Below, one piece after another: positions 1-12,527 of a stretch of DNA of 64,000 nucleotides. The stretch is from Bisporella sp. PMI_857 (Eukaryota; Ascomycota; Leotiomycetes; Helotiales; Helotiaceae). Location: the NCBI GenBank assembly GCA_021307315.1, contig JAJSPD010000012.1, forward strand, positions 868,001-932,000, written 5' to 3'. The translations under genes were made by a program, and so were the position numbers. The number at the start of each line of letters is the position of its first letter. Position 1 is the first letter of the stretch. A model generated the notes under the pieces. It saw nothing but the letters and a program-made list of their open reading frames with translations, was not told the DNA's origin and made no database searches.

Positions 1-882
1 GTGGATCGCCGGCTCCAGAGGGAGGAGATGAGGACCAGGGTGAAAAGTCGGACTAATTTTGAGGCGGCCCTTGATGGGTAGATGTGTCGAGGCATAGCAA
101 TGGCGTTATCTACTCCATGGTCTGTAGCATATGGCTCATATTGTTCACAAAAATCCAAAATGTATTCCAGCTTCCATCGGACTACGACATTCTGGGTTGT
201 GAAACCTTTGGGTACCCCCTATGGTGATGAGCCTGATATTCTCAAAGCCGTGTGATTAACGAAGTGTGCCCAGTGTCCTACGCCTTTCAAAGGGAATAGC
301 TACAGAGCCTCTCATATCACATTTCAACCCTCACAGACCGATGCTAGCTAGACTTGGCTTCAAGTCCCAGGATAGAATACATGGCAGGCGAAGAAGAGAC
401 GACCTCCCAGGCGCCTCATCACCCTTTTGAAGAATTCATGACCAGAATAAGCATGCATCCATCGCCTCGAGAATGACATTGAAAAACGATCGACCGGTTT
501 CACAAAGTGTGGAGTGCCGCTCGTTGGGTGGTCTGGAGGAAGGTCATCAATATCCAATAATATTTTTTTTATAAACCTGTTCTTTTTGCTTGTCTATTTT
601 AAGGGAAGTATGCACGGGAGCAAGTGAATTACCTTGCGCGAAGGACGGATCATGAGGGGAGGGTTATGTTCAGATGAAATCGAATCTTTGCCAGGTAGCG
701 GAAGGAAACGGTGGGCATGGAGAACTTCCTTCACCGGTATGTTGAGCTCATGCGTCGTCGTTAGGGAGACGGCGTTATGATCTCTCTCGGATAGAATGAT
801 GGAAATGCTGTATCGGGATGGGCCTGTAGTTGTGCTTGCAGGCACAAATGAGGTCTGCCCATGGGAGCGGAGAAGAGAGAGA

Positions 883-895
883 GGGGGGGGGGGGG
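883..895. repeat. Homopolymer run G13
   Basis: Thirteen consecutive G on the + strand, preceded by a GA-rich stretch. It is one of several long G or C runs in the first 7 kb. Confidence 0.95.
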
Positions 896-2350
896 AAGTT
901 TACGAGGGCTTGTATACCGCTGCGGAGTGTTGTATATTCCAGATCGTGTTACAAGAAAGATCATTGTCCACAACAACGGTAAATGAAGCACAGTTGAATG
1001 AAGATCTCTTATGGCGACCCAGATCCACGTATATGCTGTGCTACAACCCATATGTGCTAACTCGCCAATGTGACTCTAGTCAGAAAAACACCAAGATGAG
1101 AAGAATCCATATTGCTTGCGGTGTAGGAAAAAGGCTCGACTCCACAAAAACGAAGTTGCGGGTTACGGTTATGTCAAATACCGACTGAAAAAGGAGCCAG
1201 CTGAACCCGAATTCAAATCTCGCGGAACCCCGTTCCAATAAGCCGCGTCTGAACCAAAGGCAATTTCCCAGCAACGAGGAGACGATCAGCCCTATGCACC
1301 AAGAATAGGGAGTCGATTTTTCCCCACTCGACGCCTGACCGCCACATGGCAGCTACACACATCGCCGCACAAAAAGTCACCACGTCTCGTCTTACGGTGT
1401 CTGGGATATGGGGGGATACGGTCACGCTTAAATCTCACATCAACCTCAATTTTCACAAGGCTATGCGGTGGTTGGCGTGATGAGCCTCAGGTAAGTACAG
1501 TACACTCGTACCTTCAGCCTCTCACGTTTGAAACAAAAGCATGGCTGACTATGATCGGCTACTCAGCCTTGAAGGGGGGGGAGGGGGGAGGGTATAGAAG
1601 GAAGGGTATATATGTAGCAGAGCGTGAAGTCGCGACCGACTTTCGCGACAAGTGCTGACTGTTTGATGGGGCATAAGCCGCACTGGGAGTAAATTTACCA
1701 TGCTCACGTTGAGATGGTAATTTGTTTAGGTTGATGTTACATTTGGAAGATTTGGAATTCACGATGTTGTGTTGTGGGGTTGGTAAGAAAGTGTCTTCCC
1801 CCCCAAAAGCTTTGAGGGAGAGTATCAATTGATTGATGGATTGGCAATCAAGAATTAGAAATCGAATAAAAGTTTCCTAACAGTATGAAAAGCTTACCAC
1901 GTCGAATATGATGTAAATGGCGTCAAAGAATCTTGGCCAGGGAAGTGATGACATATCATTCTTTATGCAGCATTATTCAGCTGTGTATGAAAGATGAAGG
2001 GGGAAACTGGAGATTTGTTATCTCCGCCGTTTGGACGGTGAAACAGGGTATTGGCTTGCTTTGTCACCAAGTCCGGGGAATGAATCATTGGTGCTCGTTG
2101 TGTGCGCCAATGAGACGAGAGTTTAGATTTAACCTCCCGCGCTTACCTCTTTTGAGCATCAGATACGGTAATACGATCAAACGGTCATCGAATACTGCCA
2201 AGATCTGTAGCACATCCAAAAAAGGTGCGTTAAGCGAAGGCGCGAACTCGGCTCTTTGAGATCTCCATTTCCCCGAGGAGTATACATATCTCGCCTGCGT
2301 AGATGCTCGTAGGGTGGGGGAAGGGAGGTAAACAGTATTCAGCAAAACCT

Positions 2351-2368
2351 GGATTCGGATTCGGATTC
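2351..2368. repeat. Short hexanucleotide tandem repeat (GGATTC)3
   Basis: Three perfect copies of GGATTC are followed by GGGG. This is a microsatellite in non-coding sequence. Confidence 0.9.
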
Positions 2369-4436
2369 GGGGATGGGCAAGGTAAAGGGTAGACGACAAT
2401 TGAGTTTGCTGCCTTCGCATACACTCGTCATTGGCATGTTCATATTTCCAAGGAAGGAAAAAGATGGTGGTTTACGCATTCGCTAAAGCGGTGCGAAGTA
2501 CAGTACTGTAATGAACCTTAAGTAAAAACAGGCCAAGCTTCTCGGGCTAAGCATTGGAGATCCCGATCCCGACTGTCCGCAGGACCATGACACCGTGGCC
2601 GTGGTTGACGAGCACTTTAGCCTATCAAAGTCACAGACATACGAGGAGGGAACTCAAGCTGGCACGTCGGTCCCTAACATCGCACAGCATCCGGATGATA
2701 CAAACAAAGACGAAGACGTGTTCATCTGAGCCTCGTCGCGGTCAGTTACTGTGCCAGCGGATGCTTGTTCCTCCAGGCCACGCAATTGAGAAACCCGAGT
2801 TCTAGTGTTAGCTCCATCAACATGAGGGGTTTCGCATCCGTGGAATTATCTCGCGTGCCTTAACCCCCGCGTGCTCAAGTGTCACGAGAATGCCTTCGTG
2901 GGGTTCTTGCGAGGACTGAAAGACGATAAATTAAAGGGAGAACAGGAATATATCGGCGAACTGACACACTTTCTGCACCCTGTACAAGTCAGGAGGGGAA
3001 GTCTTCTAGAATGTAGAAGGAGGGTATGACGGTAACATTCTAACAGCCGACGGAGATATTAGCTGAGCATTTGTTCCGCATGTAAAGGCACTTTGTATCT
3101 TTTTTTGATGAGTCAGGCTCGCTTCGCGCAATCTTGCCCAAATGAGGAAGAATATGAAGCTGCTTGCGAAACCGTATAGGCAGCACACAATGTTTTGGTC
3201 GTGCAGCAGGACTGCAGAAAGGCGGAAGTTTATCTTACAGCCGCTTAAATAAATGGTCTCTCTTACAGTGCAAATCATACCCAGAGTAGTGGGTGATGGT
3301 GGTGTTTCTGGCTGCCTGAAGTTGATACGTTACCTCTGCATAGTAGAGTCAATCTTGAGGGTGTGGCTGAGCTCGCGAATCGTTCGAGAAGTGTGGGGAA
3401 TCGTATACTCAACCACTGATTCCGCTCAAACGGGAACGAGCTCAAGGCTACGAAATTAATTGCCAAAAGCTTGTCCACATATTTTGGTCTTCGTACTCGC
3501 ATCAACCCGCGACACGCATTGCGTATCCTCAAAAGGGCGTGTGTAGTTTGTCCCGGTGAGCGATTGTTTCGTAGAGGTGGAGGCTATGTCTCGAAATTGA
3601 GGTAGTCATTTAATTCAATCATGGGGGAAAAGGTTCAATAGAATTGGTGTTTGGGGGTTGGCGGAAGTGTAGGATTGAGGATTATGGACATTTGACCATA
3701 TTCCCCCATACTCAAGCTGACGCAAGGTGTGTCCCAAGGCTGGGCCACAAACTGGCGTGCAAATTCACTAAATTCCGTGAACCGAGAGCGAACGAGGCAC
3801 AAGCGTGGCCACGCGTATTCGTGCTGATACTGTGGCAGGCTTCCAAACTTTTGAAGCAAATTCCAATTTCTGCTTGTTTACTGTAAATGACCCGTCTGAG
3901 GTGAGAGAATGGAATATGTGGAATGGTTTAGAACCCCTTTTTTGGGTTGAATTGTTAATCAGAATTGTGTCATGCAAATGCTTGGTAAACCTTCACAAGG
4001 TGCCAAACAAAGCGAGTTGTGGAGTTTGTCATCCCAAACACCGAAACAGTCACTGCTTTTCTTTCACCCACTAACCGAGCGACTGGGTGAATAGTAATCT
4101 TCGGGAACGGTCATAAGGCATAGCCGGTTGTTCATGAGAAGCCTTGAAGCCTCATGGAGATGCGCTACTGGCTGGTCAACGAGGCTTGGGTGCAAAGTTT
4201 TTTCCTATTTAGTGCAAGTAGGACGATTAGTCGACAGGAAGCATACATAGTAAACGACGTTTTCTTTCCCATACACAGTCGGGACCGAAAGCGAAGAAGT
4301 ATGCGTCCATGGTAAACGATTGGAGGAGAGTGGTGGATTTACCCAGCGGATCATGGGAGTTTACTCAGCACCGCTTTCCAACGCATCGGCGGGAACAGTT
4401 TGTCCTAAAGACCGGTGTCAACCCAAGGCAATCAAG

Positions 4437-4448
4437 CCCCCCCCCCCC
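4437..4448. repeat. Homopolymer run C12
   Basis: Twelve C in a row; a second run of ten C follows at 4564-4573. Both are within the long region upstream of the gene at 4982. Confidence 0.95.
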
Positions 4449-4981
4449 TTTCCTGGGGGACCCTGGCAGCACACAAGAGTCTAACTTTAACAGCCCTGCA
4501 AGAAGTTGTTTACTTACAACCTTACTGTACTTACTTCCTGTATAGTCCTAAACAAGGGTCTCTCCCCCCCCCCACCCTGGTAGAGTCATACGTAGGTGAA
4601 ATGCGCACGCATTTCGCATTTTACGGAGCTTAGTTAATCAGCCCTGTTCTTTGACGCCTTGGTAAGACCGACACGTCCGTTCCGGCTCAAGAGGAATCAG
4701 CTGTATACAAAGACCTCGCAGCATCCGCCTCAGGATTCAGTCTTTCTCACCATCATCATCAACAAAGCTCACACTCATACCCAGCAACAGACACACTCCA
4801 CATTCCAAACAATATTCATACATCCTTCATAGCAAGTCATCACTTCTTGGAATCACAACATCGATTTCACCATCAAAAAGCCATACCGAACCCCTACTCG
4901 GTAGCCTACCGCACATACCCACCGATTCTCGGCGCCTCGTTTAAAAGTGATTGCCTTGAGTCATCCTCAGTATAGAACAAA

Positions 4982-5764
4982 ATGTCGACACTTTCCAGAT
5001 CACCGCTTCACTCTCATTCCTCATCCACCGTCTCCCCTTTGAAGAGAAAGGCAATGTCTATTACTCAAACATACTACCTTGCTCACACTGCTCGGGGAAA
5101 GCTCTCTTCTGAGGCTTCTCGAGCAGACCACAACCTCCGCCTTCTGGTTGGACATGCTAACCTGCTCGACTCTTTGATGCTTGAGCTTGCCGAAGCTGAG
5201 CAAGAGCAAGAGAGCTGGTTCAACCAATCTGTTAAGAAGGCTACCAAGACTGAAGAGCCACGACACATCCAATGGGCCGATTCCATCATCGAAGAGCCAG
5301 AGGAGGACTGGCAGGCAGAGGACGCTGAGTCCTCAGACTCAGAGAGCGAGTACGACTCGGAGGACGAGATGGAATTTGAGACCGGTCTTGCAGCTTTACA
5401 TCGCGTACCATCACACATCACTACATCATACGAAGAAGTTGAGGAGGAATTCGAGGATGACGGAGCGGAGGATTTGGACGAGCTCGCACTACACCTCGTA
5501 CAATCACATTCCAACTCTCCACCCGAATTAGATCATGACTCCGACGACTCTTCAGAAGACGAGTCTATGCCTCCATCCCCGCCTTCAGATGCCTTACCAT
5601 CCTTTTCCGAGAAGGAAAGACAACAAATCGCTACCACTGGCTTCTACTCCAAGTCCGCCGCATCGATACCACCGTCCGCAGAGCAGGCCTTCTTTGATGA
5701 AGGCTACTACCTCCCCCGAAGGACACAATCGCCCGGTTTAATATCCGCAATCAGCGTATATTGA
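4982..5764 (+). CDS. Acidic protein, Ecm13-like N-terminus
   Basis: Single-exon gene of 260 residues, ATG start after an A-rich context. Residues about 24-65 (ITQTYYLAHTARGKL ... LLVGHANLLDSLM) resemble, from memory, the conserved N-terminal block of the yeast Ecm13/YJR115W family, whose molecular role is unclear. The middle (about 100-205) is very acidic, with runs of Glu, Asp and Ser (for example DSESEYDSEDEMEFE) and an SP-rich stretch, so it is probably disordered and phosphorylated. A second short block before this, IQWADSIIEEPEEDW, may be a conserved motif. The reverse strand is also open for 143 codons, but that frame is a Ser-rich mirror of the acidic repeats. The gene stands alone: no neighbour within about 5 kb on either side. 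I am confident it is coding and only moderately sure of the family. Confidence 0.75.
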   Translation: MSTLSRSPLHSHSSSTVSPLKRKAMSITQTYYLAHTARGKLSSEASRADHNLRLLVGHANLLDSLMLELAEAEQEQESWFNQSVKKATKTEEPRHIQWADSIIEEPEEDWQAEDAESSDSESEYDSEDEMEFETGLAALHRVPSHITTSYEEVEEEFEDDGAEDLDELALHLVQSHSNSPPELDHDSDDSSEDESMPPSPPSDALPSFSEKERQQIATTGFYSKSAASIPPSAEQAFFDEGYYLPRRTQSPGLISAISVY

Positions 5765-6552
5765 GCAGGTCTCTTTTGGTATTTTGGATTTCGAGTCACA
5801 GCACTTTCAGCGATTTGAGCGATTCTTCAGCGAAAAGCATTTGGTCAAGGCGTTTATTACCCCAAAAATACCACTTTGTCCGCAGCAATTTCACAATGAT
5901 ATGATGTCTCATTTCACACATTCACGGGTTGGGTTTCAGGATCATGGCTGGGGATATACATAAAGGGAAGACTGCAAAGGGAAAACACCACTCATGGATT
6001 GGCTGGAGTTTTGCAAATAGGAATAGGCTCTCATGAGCAGAGCACAGGATTTAGTAGCTCCCTTGAAATAAACAAGGTTGAGCTTTCTACATAGCCACAT
6101 CAATAACAAACTACATACAAACTCATGCAAAAGTTCCAATTCCAGTCTCATTTCCATTTCATCTTGATCATTTCTGTCCCGCATCTCCATGACTCAACCC
6201 CTCCACAACCAGAAATCCTGACTCAACCACCCCAAAATTTCTTATCACCGACCGAACCCCCCCACCCATCCATGTCATATGTCATGTGGATATCGCACCT
6301 CGAATTTGTGTTTTTTTATTTTGTGAACTACCGATGAATCATCATCATCATCCATCATCACCATCAGGCCCCTCCTCCCTCCTCGCCCCATAAGAGAAAA
6401 ATGCGAGAACCATGCGAAAAAAAAAAAAAACCATCAAAAAAATTGTGTGCCTGACCCACGGCCCTTTGTTGCTGCCCCACCCTTCTAACCCTTCACCGCA
6501 TCCGCTTTCTGTTCAAAATCCCCCCCCCTGGGAGCCCATGCGAAAACGCCCA

Positions 6553-6567
6553 CCCCCCCCCCCCCCC
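6553..6567. repeat. Homopolymer run C15
   Basis: Fifteen C in a row, the longest such run in the window, close to several C8 runs. Confidence 0.95.
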
Positions 6568-9500
6568 TCTTGGTCCTCAGCAGCACGGGCCAATGGACGG
6601 CAGTAAGTTCGCTGGCCGCGGAGCCAGACAAATGCGAGAATCCGAGGGCCACAAAAGCCGAGCAAGGGTATTGGGAGGCTCATAACCCAAATTTTTTTTG
6701 GGCTGGGTTATTTTGTCATGGGTAAAGGGAGGAGGGGGCATAGTTAACGTTATCTCATGGGTTTATTTTTGGGGTGCGATCTGTTTAATTGAGGTGAGAT
6801 TTCCCACAATTTTTATTTTCATTTTGCTTTGCTCTCGCTTTTTGTTACAGATGCTTGTTGCTTGGAGATTATGGGGTATCGATTTTTTTAATTTTTTTTT
6901 TGATGCGGTGGTGGAAAAGGGGTGGGAGGCTTCCACCACGCCAGCTGTGTTATCGCTCAGGTCCGTTTGGACCTACTGTACTTTACAGTGCAGCTTTGGT
7001 TTGGGGGCTTGTCTTTGTGTATGCTGTGTTGCCGTCTGGAACGCATCTTGGGCATGAGCATGGGCATGGCGGTGTGTCCCCAACCTATGCAGCCAGCAGC
7101 AGCCCGCACCCTGACAACCAGTCACCCTTCACCGACGCCTTTCTGTCCCTCCCTTACAATGTTTCGCATGTTATTTCGTGCCCGATCAGGTAGTCGGTCG
7201 TGCACGTCTTGTCAATATGCGCGATCATGTACCGCTCTTCTGTAAGGAGGGCATCTTTTGTTGAGAGGGAGGGGTGCAAACGTGTGTAGGCGGAGATGGA
7301 CGCGATTGGACGCGTGGCTGATTGTGTCTTTGGATGATGTGTATTATTTAGTTGCGCGGTCGTGCGATCGCGCTTTAGAGTTACCTGCGTGTTATGTTTT
7401 GTGTGTTTTAGGGGAATTATTTTGGTCAGATACGGGGTTTGTTTTGTTTCTGATTTTGTGGGAAGGGGGTGATGGAGGAGCTGTGATGGGTGCATGTGTT
7501 GGGTGAGCTCAGCTGATGCGAGTGGGATAGTGGTAGGTGGGGGACTGGTGATGTTTTGTTGAATGAGCGATGGATCACTCGTAATGGTTTATGATTGAGA
7601 CAGATCATATGAGAGTAGGTGGTATGATTTCTTGAGTGTATGGGATCTCGTTGAGGTAGGGTTGTCTGCTTTAGGGTTCACTGGAAAGGGGGTGGATCAC
7701 GTGGTGTTATGCAAAGCTTGCCTCATGTTGGGAGTGCATCTACTTTGTTCCTCTTTTAAGATAGCAACACCCCGGTGAGATCCAGTCCGATGTGTGTTGT
7801 AAGAATGCTCGAAGGAATCTTCTGTGTTTTATCACAGTATAGTCCATAAGTAGAAGTATTTCCTGTTAAAGAACTGGAACAAGCCCCCAATTCTAGAGCA
7901 AACTTACAAGCAATGATGTCCACAGCAAGGCCTATACTGCGTAAACATAAGCGTTTAATTTCTAGATCTCACTGCATCATTCCTTCAAGAACCGCCATAT
8001 GAATGCATATTCGTCCTTCAGGATTTCCCCCACGATCCTTCACTCAAGTCAGATGTTCCTCTAAAGGAATCCCGCTGCAGTCCTGAATATGGGGTTGACA
8101 GGCATCTCAAAGTAACATCAAAGCTAGGTAGACTGTTACTGTCTTCCAACAAGTTCACATGCACCTCTCCATCACGAATTGTTTACATCCCCTGATCGTC
8201 TCGGCAAATCTCCACGTGACAGAGATCTCCTTTCAGGGGGTTCGGCTGATCATTTCTTGGACGGAGATAAAAATCTCGCTGGCCGACTGAACCGAACCTC
8301 CGGTTTAGCCCCACCAAATAGACTTATTTTTTTTCTGGGTCCCGTCATAACCGTTGGGACGGAATCCAAAAGAACCCAGATCGCCCGACGTCACACGACG
8401 AGGGCTGGAAGGAAAATCTCGTGGCCTAGTTTTTGCTAGACGATGTGATCCTGGTCTTGGCAACGTTCGCTTTCTGCTGCTACTCTATCCTTGGAACTCT
8501 GCTAGGTCCCGAGACTCCGAACACCTAGTCTCAGGTATGAGACTCAAGGTTCAGGAGAGATGAGAAATGATTTCGGGGTCACGGAGGCCTCGGGATGTGA
8601 TCATTTCTTCGATCTCGACGCTCTGGACTGGCGAGAGCCAGGATATGCAAGTTCGACATCTGAAGAAGAACTCGACAGCGGTAGTGCCTAACAGTACTCA
8701 CGGTGTGCGAAATAAATTTCATGTGACCTGCAATACTGTAGCCGCAGTTTGCAAATCGTATCTGTCATATACTGCCAAGCATCTAGGTCTTCCTTGCTAA
8801 AAATGTCTTCCGGGACTATTTCAGCTGCAAGCCATTTCCAGCAACATCTTCTCCTCCATGTCTCTTCCTTGTGTGACTCAAGTCGAGCCCCACCGTGCAT
8901 GGACCCCCTACTCTCCAGCGGGAGGGCCTTCGCAGGTTACCAAGTATTGAGGCTCTACGGACTTGCTTTAGTGCCGTTCCAGAAAAATGTGCCGGCTCTT
9001 GCTCCGTCGTCGGTGGAAAAGAGCTCTGCCGTGCTCGCTGGTTTTTAGCGAGTATCTCTGAATCTGGTTAAGGCGAAAGGGTTCAGTTTATTCAACCTCG
9101 GTAGAGACACGAAGACTTTGCATTTCCGACACTAGATATGAGTGTTTGGTGGATTGATAGAAGATTGTTATGCTTTGAGGGGTTATAATTCGAATCATGT
9201 AAACCACAAATTTATGTGATATAAATGAAGTTGGGAAGTATTCTTTGCCTCGGTTTTCATTACTTTACTCATGCAATTACACAAATTGATGGCTAGTGCA
9301 GGACTGTGTATTAGAATAAAACTACGTGTACCGTCTAGACTAACTTATATGATGAGTTCAGATGTATGTAAGACGAGCCTTCGAGTTACTTTTAGCAAGT
9401 AAAAAAAGCATTGAGGTTACAGCACGATTAGTCGTCCCACAGATCCCTAACATAAAATCAAAAGCGATAAAGGCGTCTGAGCTACGACTACCTAGTAAAC

Positions 9501-10820
9501 ACGCAAAGTACATAGTTTTGGCAAGATGCAAGGAAGCCCATCTAATCTGGACTTGATGCATTATATAATTTTGAAGAATAAGATACTTGAGGATGTAGCA
9601 AATATGGAATGGATCCTGAAAGTCTTAAGACTCTGCGCTATGCCATTTACGATTAGACGTTAGCAGTATTTGTGCCCCATCAAGAACTTGTAAGCTTGGT
9701 TGTAGATCATAGCTAATGTTCATTACCACTGTCTATTTATCTCTTCACCATTGCAAAGCATGCACGTTGCCTAAAAGTAAAATTTTCACCCTATACTTAT
9801 AGCTCATGTCCTATGAACACTAATGGCTTATGCTCATGATGTAAAGTAGAACGGGGGACCAGCATTATGATCGCTTCACAAGCCCGAGATGAAGACTAAC
9901 ACAAGGAGATGATTGAGTGACAGTGAGTGAGGAGACAATAAACGAATAGCAAAGGACTTTGATGATCTGTGAAGGGTGACCATCCGGGTGTGCTGTTATC
10001 GTTTGGAGTCTGGACGGCCACAATTAATTCGCTAGCGGGGCGAGAAAGATGGAGGATACAGGACTAACACGAATTTCCAGACGAGGTCAAGGGAATGGAG
10101 GGGCGAGAAGGGGATTCATAGTTGCACCAAGACCCGATTTGGCGAGGTTCATCATGCTACTACAGCTCCCAAGAGCCACGGCTCTTGCCTCTTGGTTTGA
10201 GAGAACATGATTCTTGTTTAGCCCAGCTCGCCATATCTCTGCCATGATTAAGATGAAGGACCGGAGAGATCACGCTCTGGGACCAGACGTTAGAGGGTTA
10301 GATCCCTTCAAGCGGCCTTACTTAGAGAAGGGCATAGCTTAACTTGGGGTTGCAATGCAACGTCGTTGCCATTTACCAGCCTGGCTGAGCTGGCTCATGC
10401 TCTTGCGACTAGCAACATACAAAAATAGTGACGTCCATCTCCCCTGTATCCTGCACATCACCCAACGAATTCCAGCTGCTTATTTCAAAACACCTAGAAT
10501 AGTGATAGCTCCTTGATTTGGTACGCACTATTAGATATTGTCAAGTAGTAATTTGGATTTCATCTGGTGATACACTTGCATCTTGAGTTCGTGTATGAGT
10601 GATCACTTTATGCACACAAGGCGCGGGTCCTCATACCAGTCGGGTATTCTAAGCGAGCTGTCAGCGAGAACAGTCGAATCTGATTTTGGGTTTTTTATCT
10701 GCATGAAGGACGAGATGTTTTCTATAACGATAAGGTAAATTCAAGCTCTGGTCACGTGGTTACAATATACAGCATCTCCACACCACCAGCCGCAATTTAG
10801 TTCCCCCGCCCCGACATTAG

Positions 10821-10840
10821 CGACAAAATTTTGGTTGTCG
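10821..10840. promoter_or_regulatory. AAATTTT-type dyad upstream of CBF5
   Basis: The sequence CGACAAAATTTTGGTTGTCG has 6 bp inverted arms (CGACAA/TTGTCG) around AAATTTT-like DNA and lies about 90 bp before the CBF5 start. Ribosome-biogenesis genes of yeasts carry an RRPE element with an AAAATTTT core, so this could be its counterpart. The match is by eye and function is inferred. Confidence 0.3.
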
Positions 10841-10926
10841 AGAACTTCGAAATTGACCTCGACCAAATTTCTATATCTGCACGCCAAAATTAAAGGAAAG
10901 AGCTACACATATCGCCAATTTTCAAA

Positions 10927-12527
10927 ATGGCAGTGGTTGTAGCAAAACAAGAGGTGGATTACAGCATCAAGCCTGAGGCTGTAGCTCCACCAGTCGATAG
11001 CAGCGAGTGGCCGCTCCTCTTGAAAAATTACAACAATTGTATAGCTCCAATTCAAATTATGGCGAAGATCATGCTGACTTAGGCGCACAGTACTCGTCAG
11101 AACTGCCCATTTTACACCTATCCCAAATGGTTGCGCACCCCTCTCGCGAGATCTCAAGTCGTACATTAGTTCTGGAGTTATCAATCTTGACAAGCCGTCG
11201 AATCCCTCAAGTCACGAAGTTGTCGCATGGGTCAAGCGTATTTTGAGGTAGGATTTGATTGCTGGAGCTGCGGTTTACTTTTACTGACAATGTACACAGA
11301 GTTGAGAAGACTGGTCACAGTGGTACCCTCGATCCAAAGGTTACAGGATGCTTAATTGTCTGCATTGACCGAGCCACCAGACTAGTCAAATCGCAACAAG
11401 GAGCGGGAAAGGAGTATGTCTGCGTCATCAGATTACACGATAAGATTCCAGGCGGCGAGGCACAATTTGCGCGAGCTCTTGAGACCTTGACTGGCGCTCT
11501 TTTCCAACGTCCTCCGTTGATTTCAGCCGTGAAGCGTCAATTGCGTATCCGAACGATCCACGAGAGCAAGGTGTACGAGTTCGATAATGAAAGGCATTTG
11601 GGTGTTTTCTGGGTCAGCTGTGAAGCAGGAACTTACATTCGTACACTTTGCGTACATATGGGATTGATGTTGGGAGTTGGAGCACACATGCAAGAGCTGC
11701 GAAGAGTACGAAGTGGTGCTATGGATGAGCAGAAGAATATGGTCACACTCCATGATGTGTTGGATGCACAATGGATGCAAGATAATACCCGTGACGAGTC
11801 ATATCTAAGAAAGGTTATTTCACCCCTGGAGACGCTCCTCACTACATACAAGCGAATTGTGGTCAAGGACAGTGCAGTTAATGCAGTATGCTATGGTGCC
11901 AAGCTGATGATTCCAGGTTTGCTGAGATATGGTATGTTGAAATCTCGAATCTTTATATTTCAAAGATACTAACACTACTTCCCAGAGGCTGATATAGAGG
12001 TTCACGAGGAGGTTGTCCTCATTACCACTAAGGGAGAGGCTATTGCTCTAGCTATTGCGCAAATGTCAACGGTCGAGCTCGCAACATGCGACCACGGAAC
12101 CGTTGCAAAGGTCAAGCGTTGCATCATGGAGCGTGATCTCTACCCTAAGCGCTGGGGACTCGGAAACACCGCCTTGGAGAAGAAGAAAATGAAATCCGAA
12201 GGCAAGCTCGATAAGTACGGCCGTCCCAATGAAGCTACACCCGCGAAGTGGTTGAATGAGTACAAAGACCTCAATGCACCTCTAGAAGGCACCAGCGCCG
12301 CCACAGTCGCGGAAACCACCTCCAAGGCTGACGTAGAAGCCGTGCCTGCCATCCCAGCTGTTGAGCCTACTTCTGAGTCCACACCTGACGACTCGAAAAA
12401 GCGTAAACGCCATGAGGGTGAAACGGCTGAGGAGAAAGCTGAGCGCAAGCGCAAGAAGAAAGAGAAAAAGGAGAAGAAAGCCAAGAAGGAAGGGAAGAAG
12501 GCCGAGGCGAGCGATGACAGCGAATAG
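10927..12527 (+). CDS. CBF5: H/ACA snoRNP pseudouridine synthase Cbf5 (dyskerin)
   Basis: Catalytic subunit of the nucleolar H/ACA ribonucleoprotein, which converts uridine to pseudouridine in rRNA and snRNA. Four exons: 10927-11038, 11091-11247, 11300-11931 and 11986-12527, with introns of 52, 52 and 54 bp (the third has a perfect TACTAAC). Joined length is 480 residues, normal for the family. A dyskerin-like N-terminus ([21 protein letters not shown]) is followed by the TruB domain. The catalytic Asp is about residue 101 in [12 protein letters not shown]; other family motifs are GAGKEYVC and [17 protein letters not shown] domain spans about 290-370, and the C-terminus is a long Lys/Glu tail ([20 protein letters not shown] ...), typical of nucleolar proteins. 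It converges with SAC3. Identification is secure; the exon 1/2 join is the least certain part because it relies on remembered homologues. Confidence 0.95.

Larger units (their letters stand above)
1..4981. other. Gene-poor left arm, no supported gene
   Basis: I find no reading frame here that looks like a conserved protein or that joins through plausible introns into one. It contains poly-G/poly-C runs, a short hexanucleotide repeat and many short overlapping frames. The last 240 bases before the gene at 4982 are rich in C and A/T with few G, as is common for fungal 5' leaders. Two short acid-rich or protein-like stretches (2537-2730 on +, 360-585 on -) are discussed as findings. Confidence 0.6.
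5765..10926. other. Long intergenic region, no supported gene
   Basis: More than 5 kb without a frame I can support. Noted contents: a poly-C run of 15 at 6553-6567 with other C runs around 6240-6530, an ATC-rich microsatellite near 6338-6366, and a T/pyrimidine-rich stretch ending TTGTTACAG at 6850 that looks like a splice acceptor but has no good exon after it. Part of 8170-9060 is more GC-rich than its surroundings, but its frames do not resemble known proteins. 9300-10600 is AT-rich with nothing recognisable. The last few hundred bases serve as the CBF5 promoter and leader. Confidence 0.55.

Noticed and set aside
5083..5514. 143-codon open frame on the reverse strand of the 4982 gene
   Set aside because: It is a Ser-rich mirror of the acidic GAG/GAC repeats of the forward gene and has no independent support.
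6795..6850. Splice-like stretch (GAG/GTGAGA ... TTGTTACAG)
   Set aside because: Donor and acceptor look good, but neither side has a coding exon; it might be a UTR intron of an unseen transcript.
8179..9048. Frames of 69-99 codons in a GC-richer patch
   Set aside because: I tried them as exons of one gene, but phases and splice sites do not give a protein-like product.
9358..9561. Overlapping 64-67 codon frames on both strands
   Set aside because: Both strands are open over the same 200 bases in AT-rich DNA without a known motif, so chance is likely.
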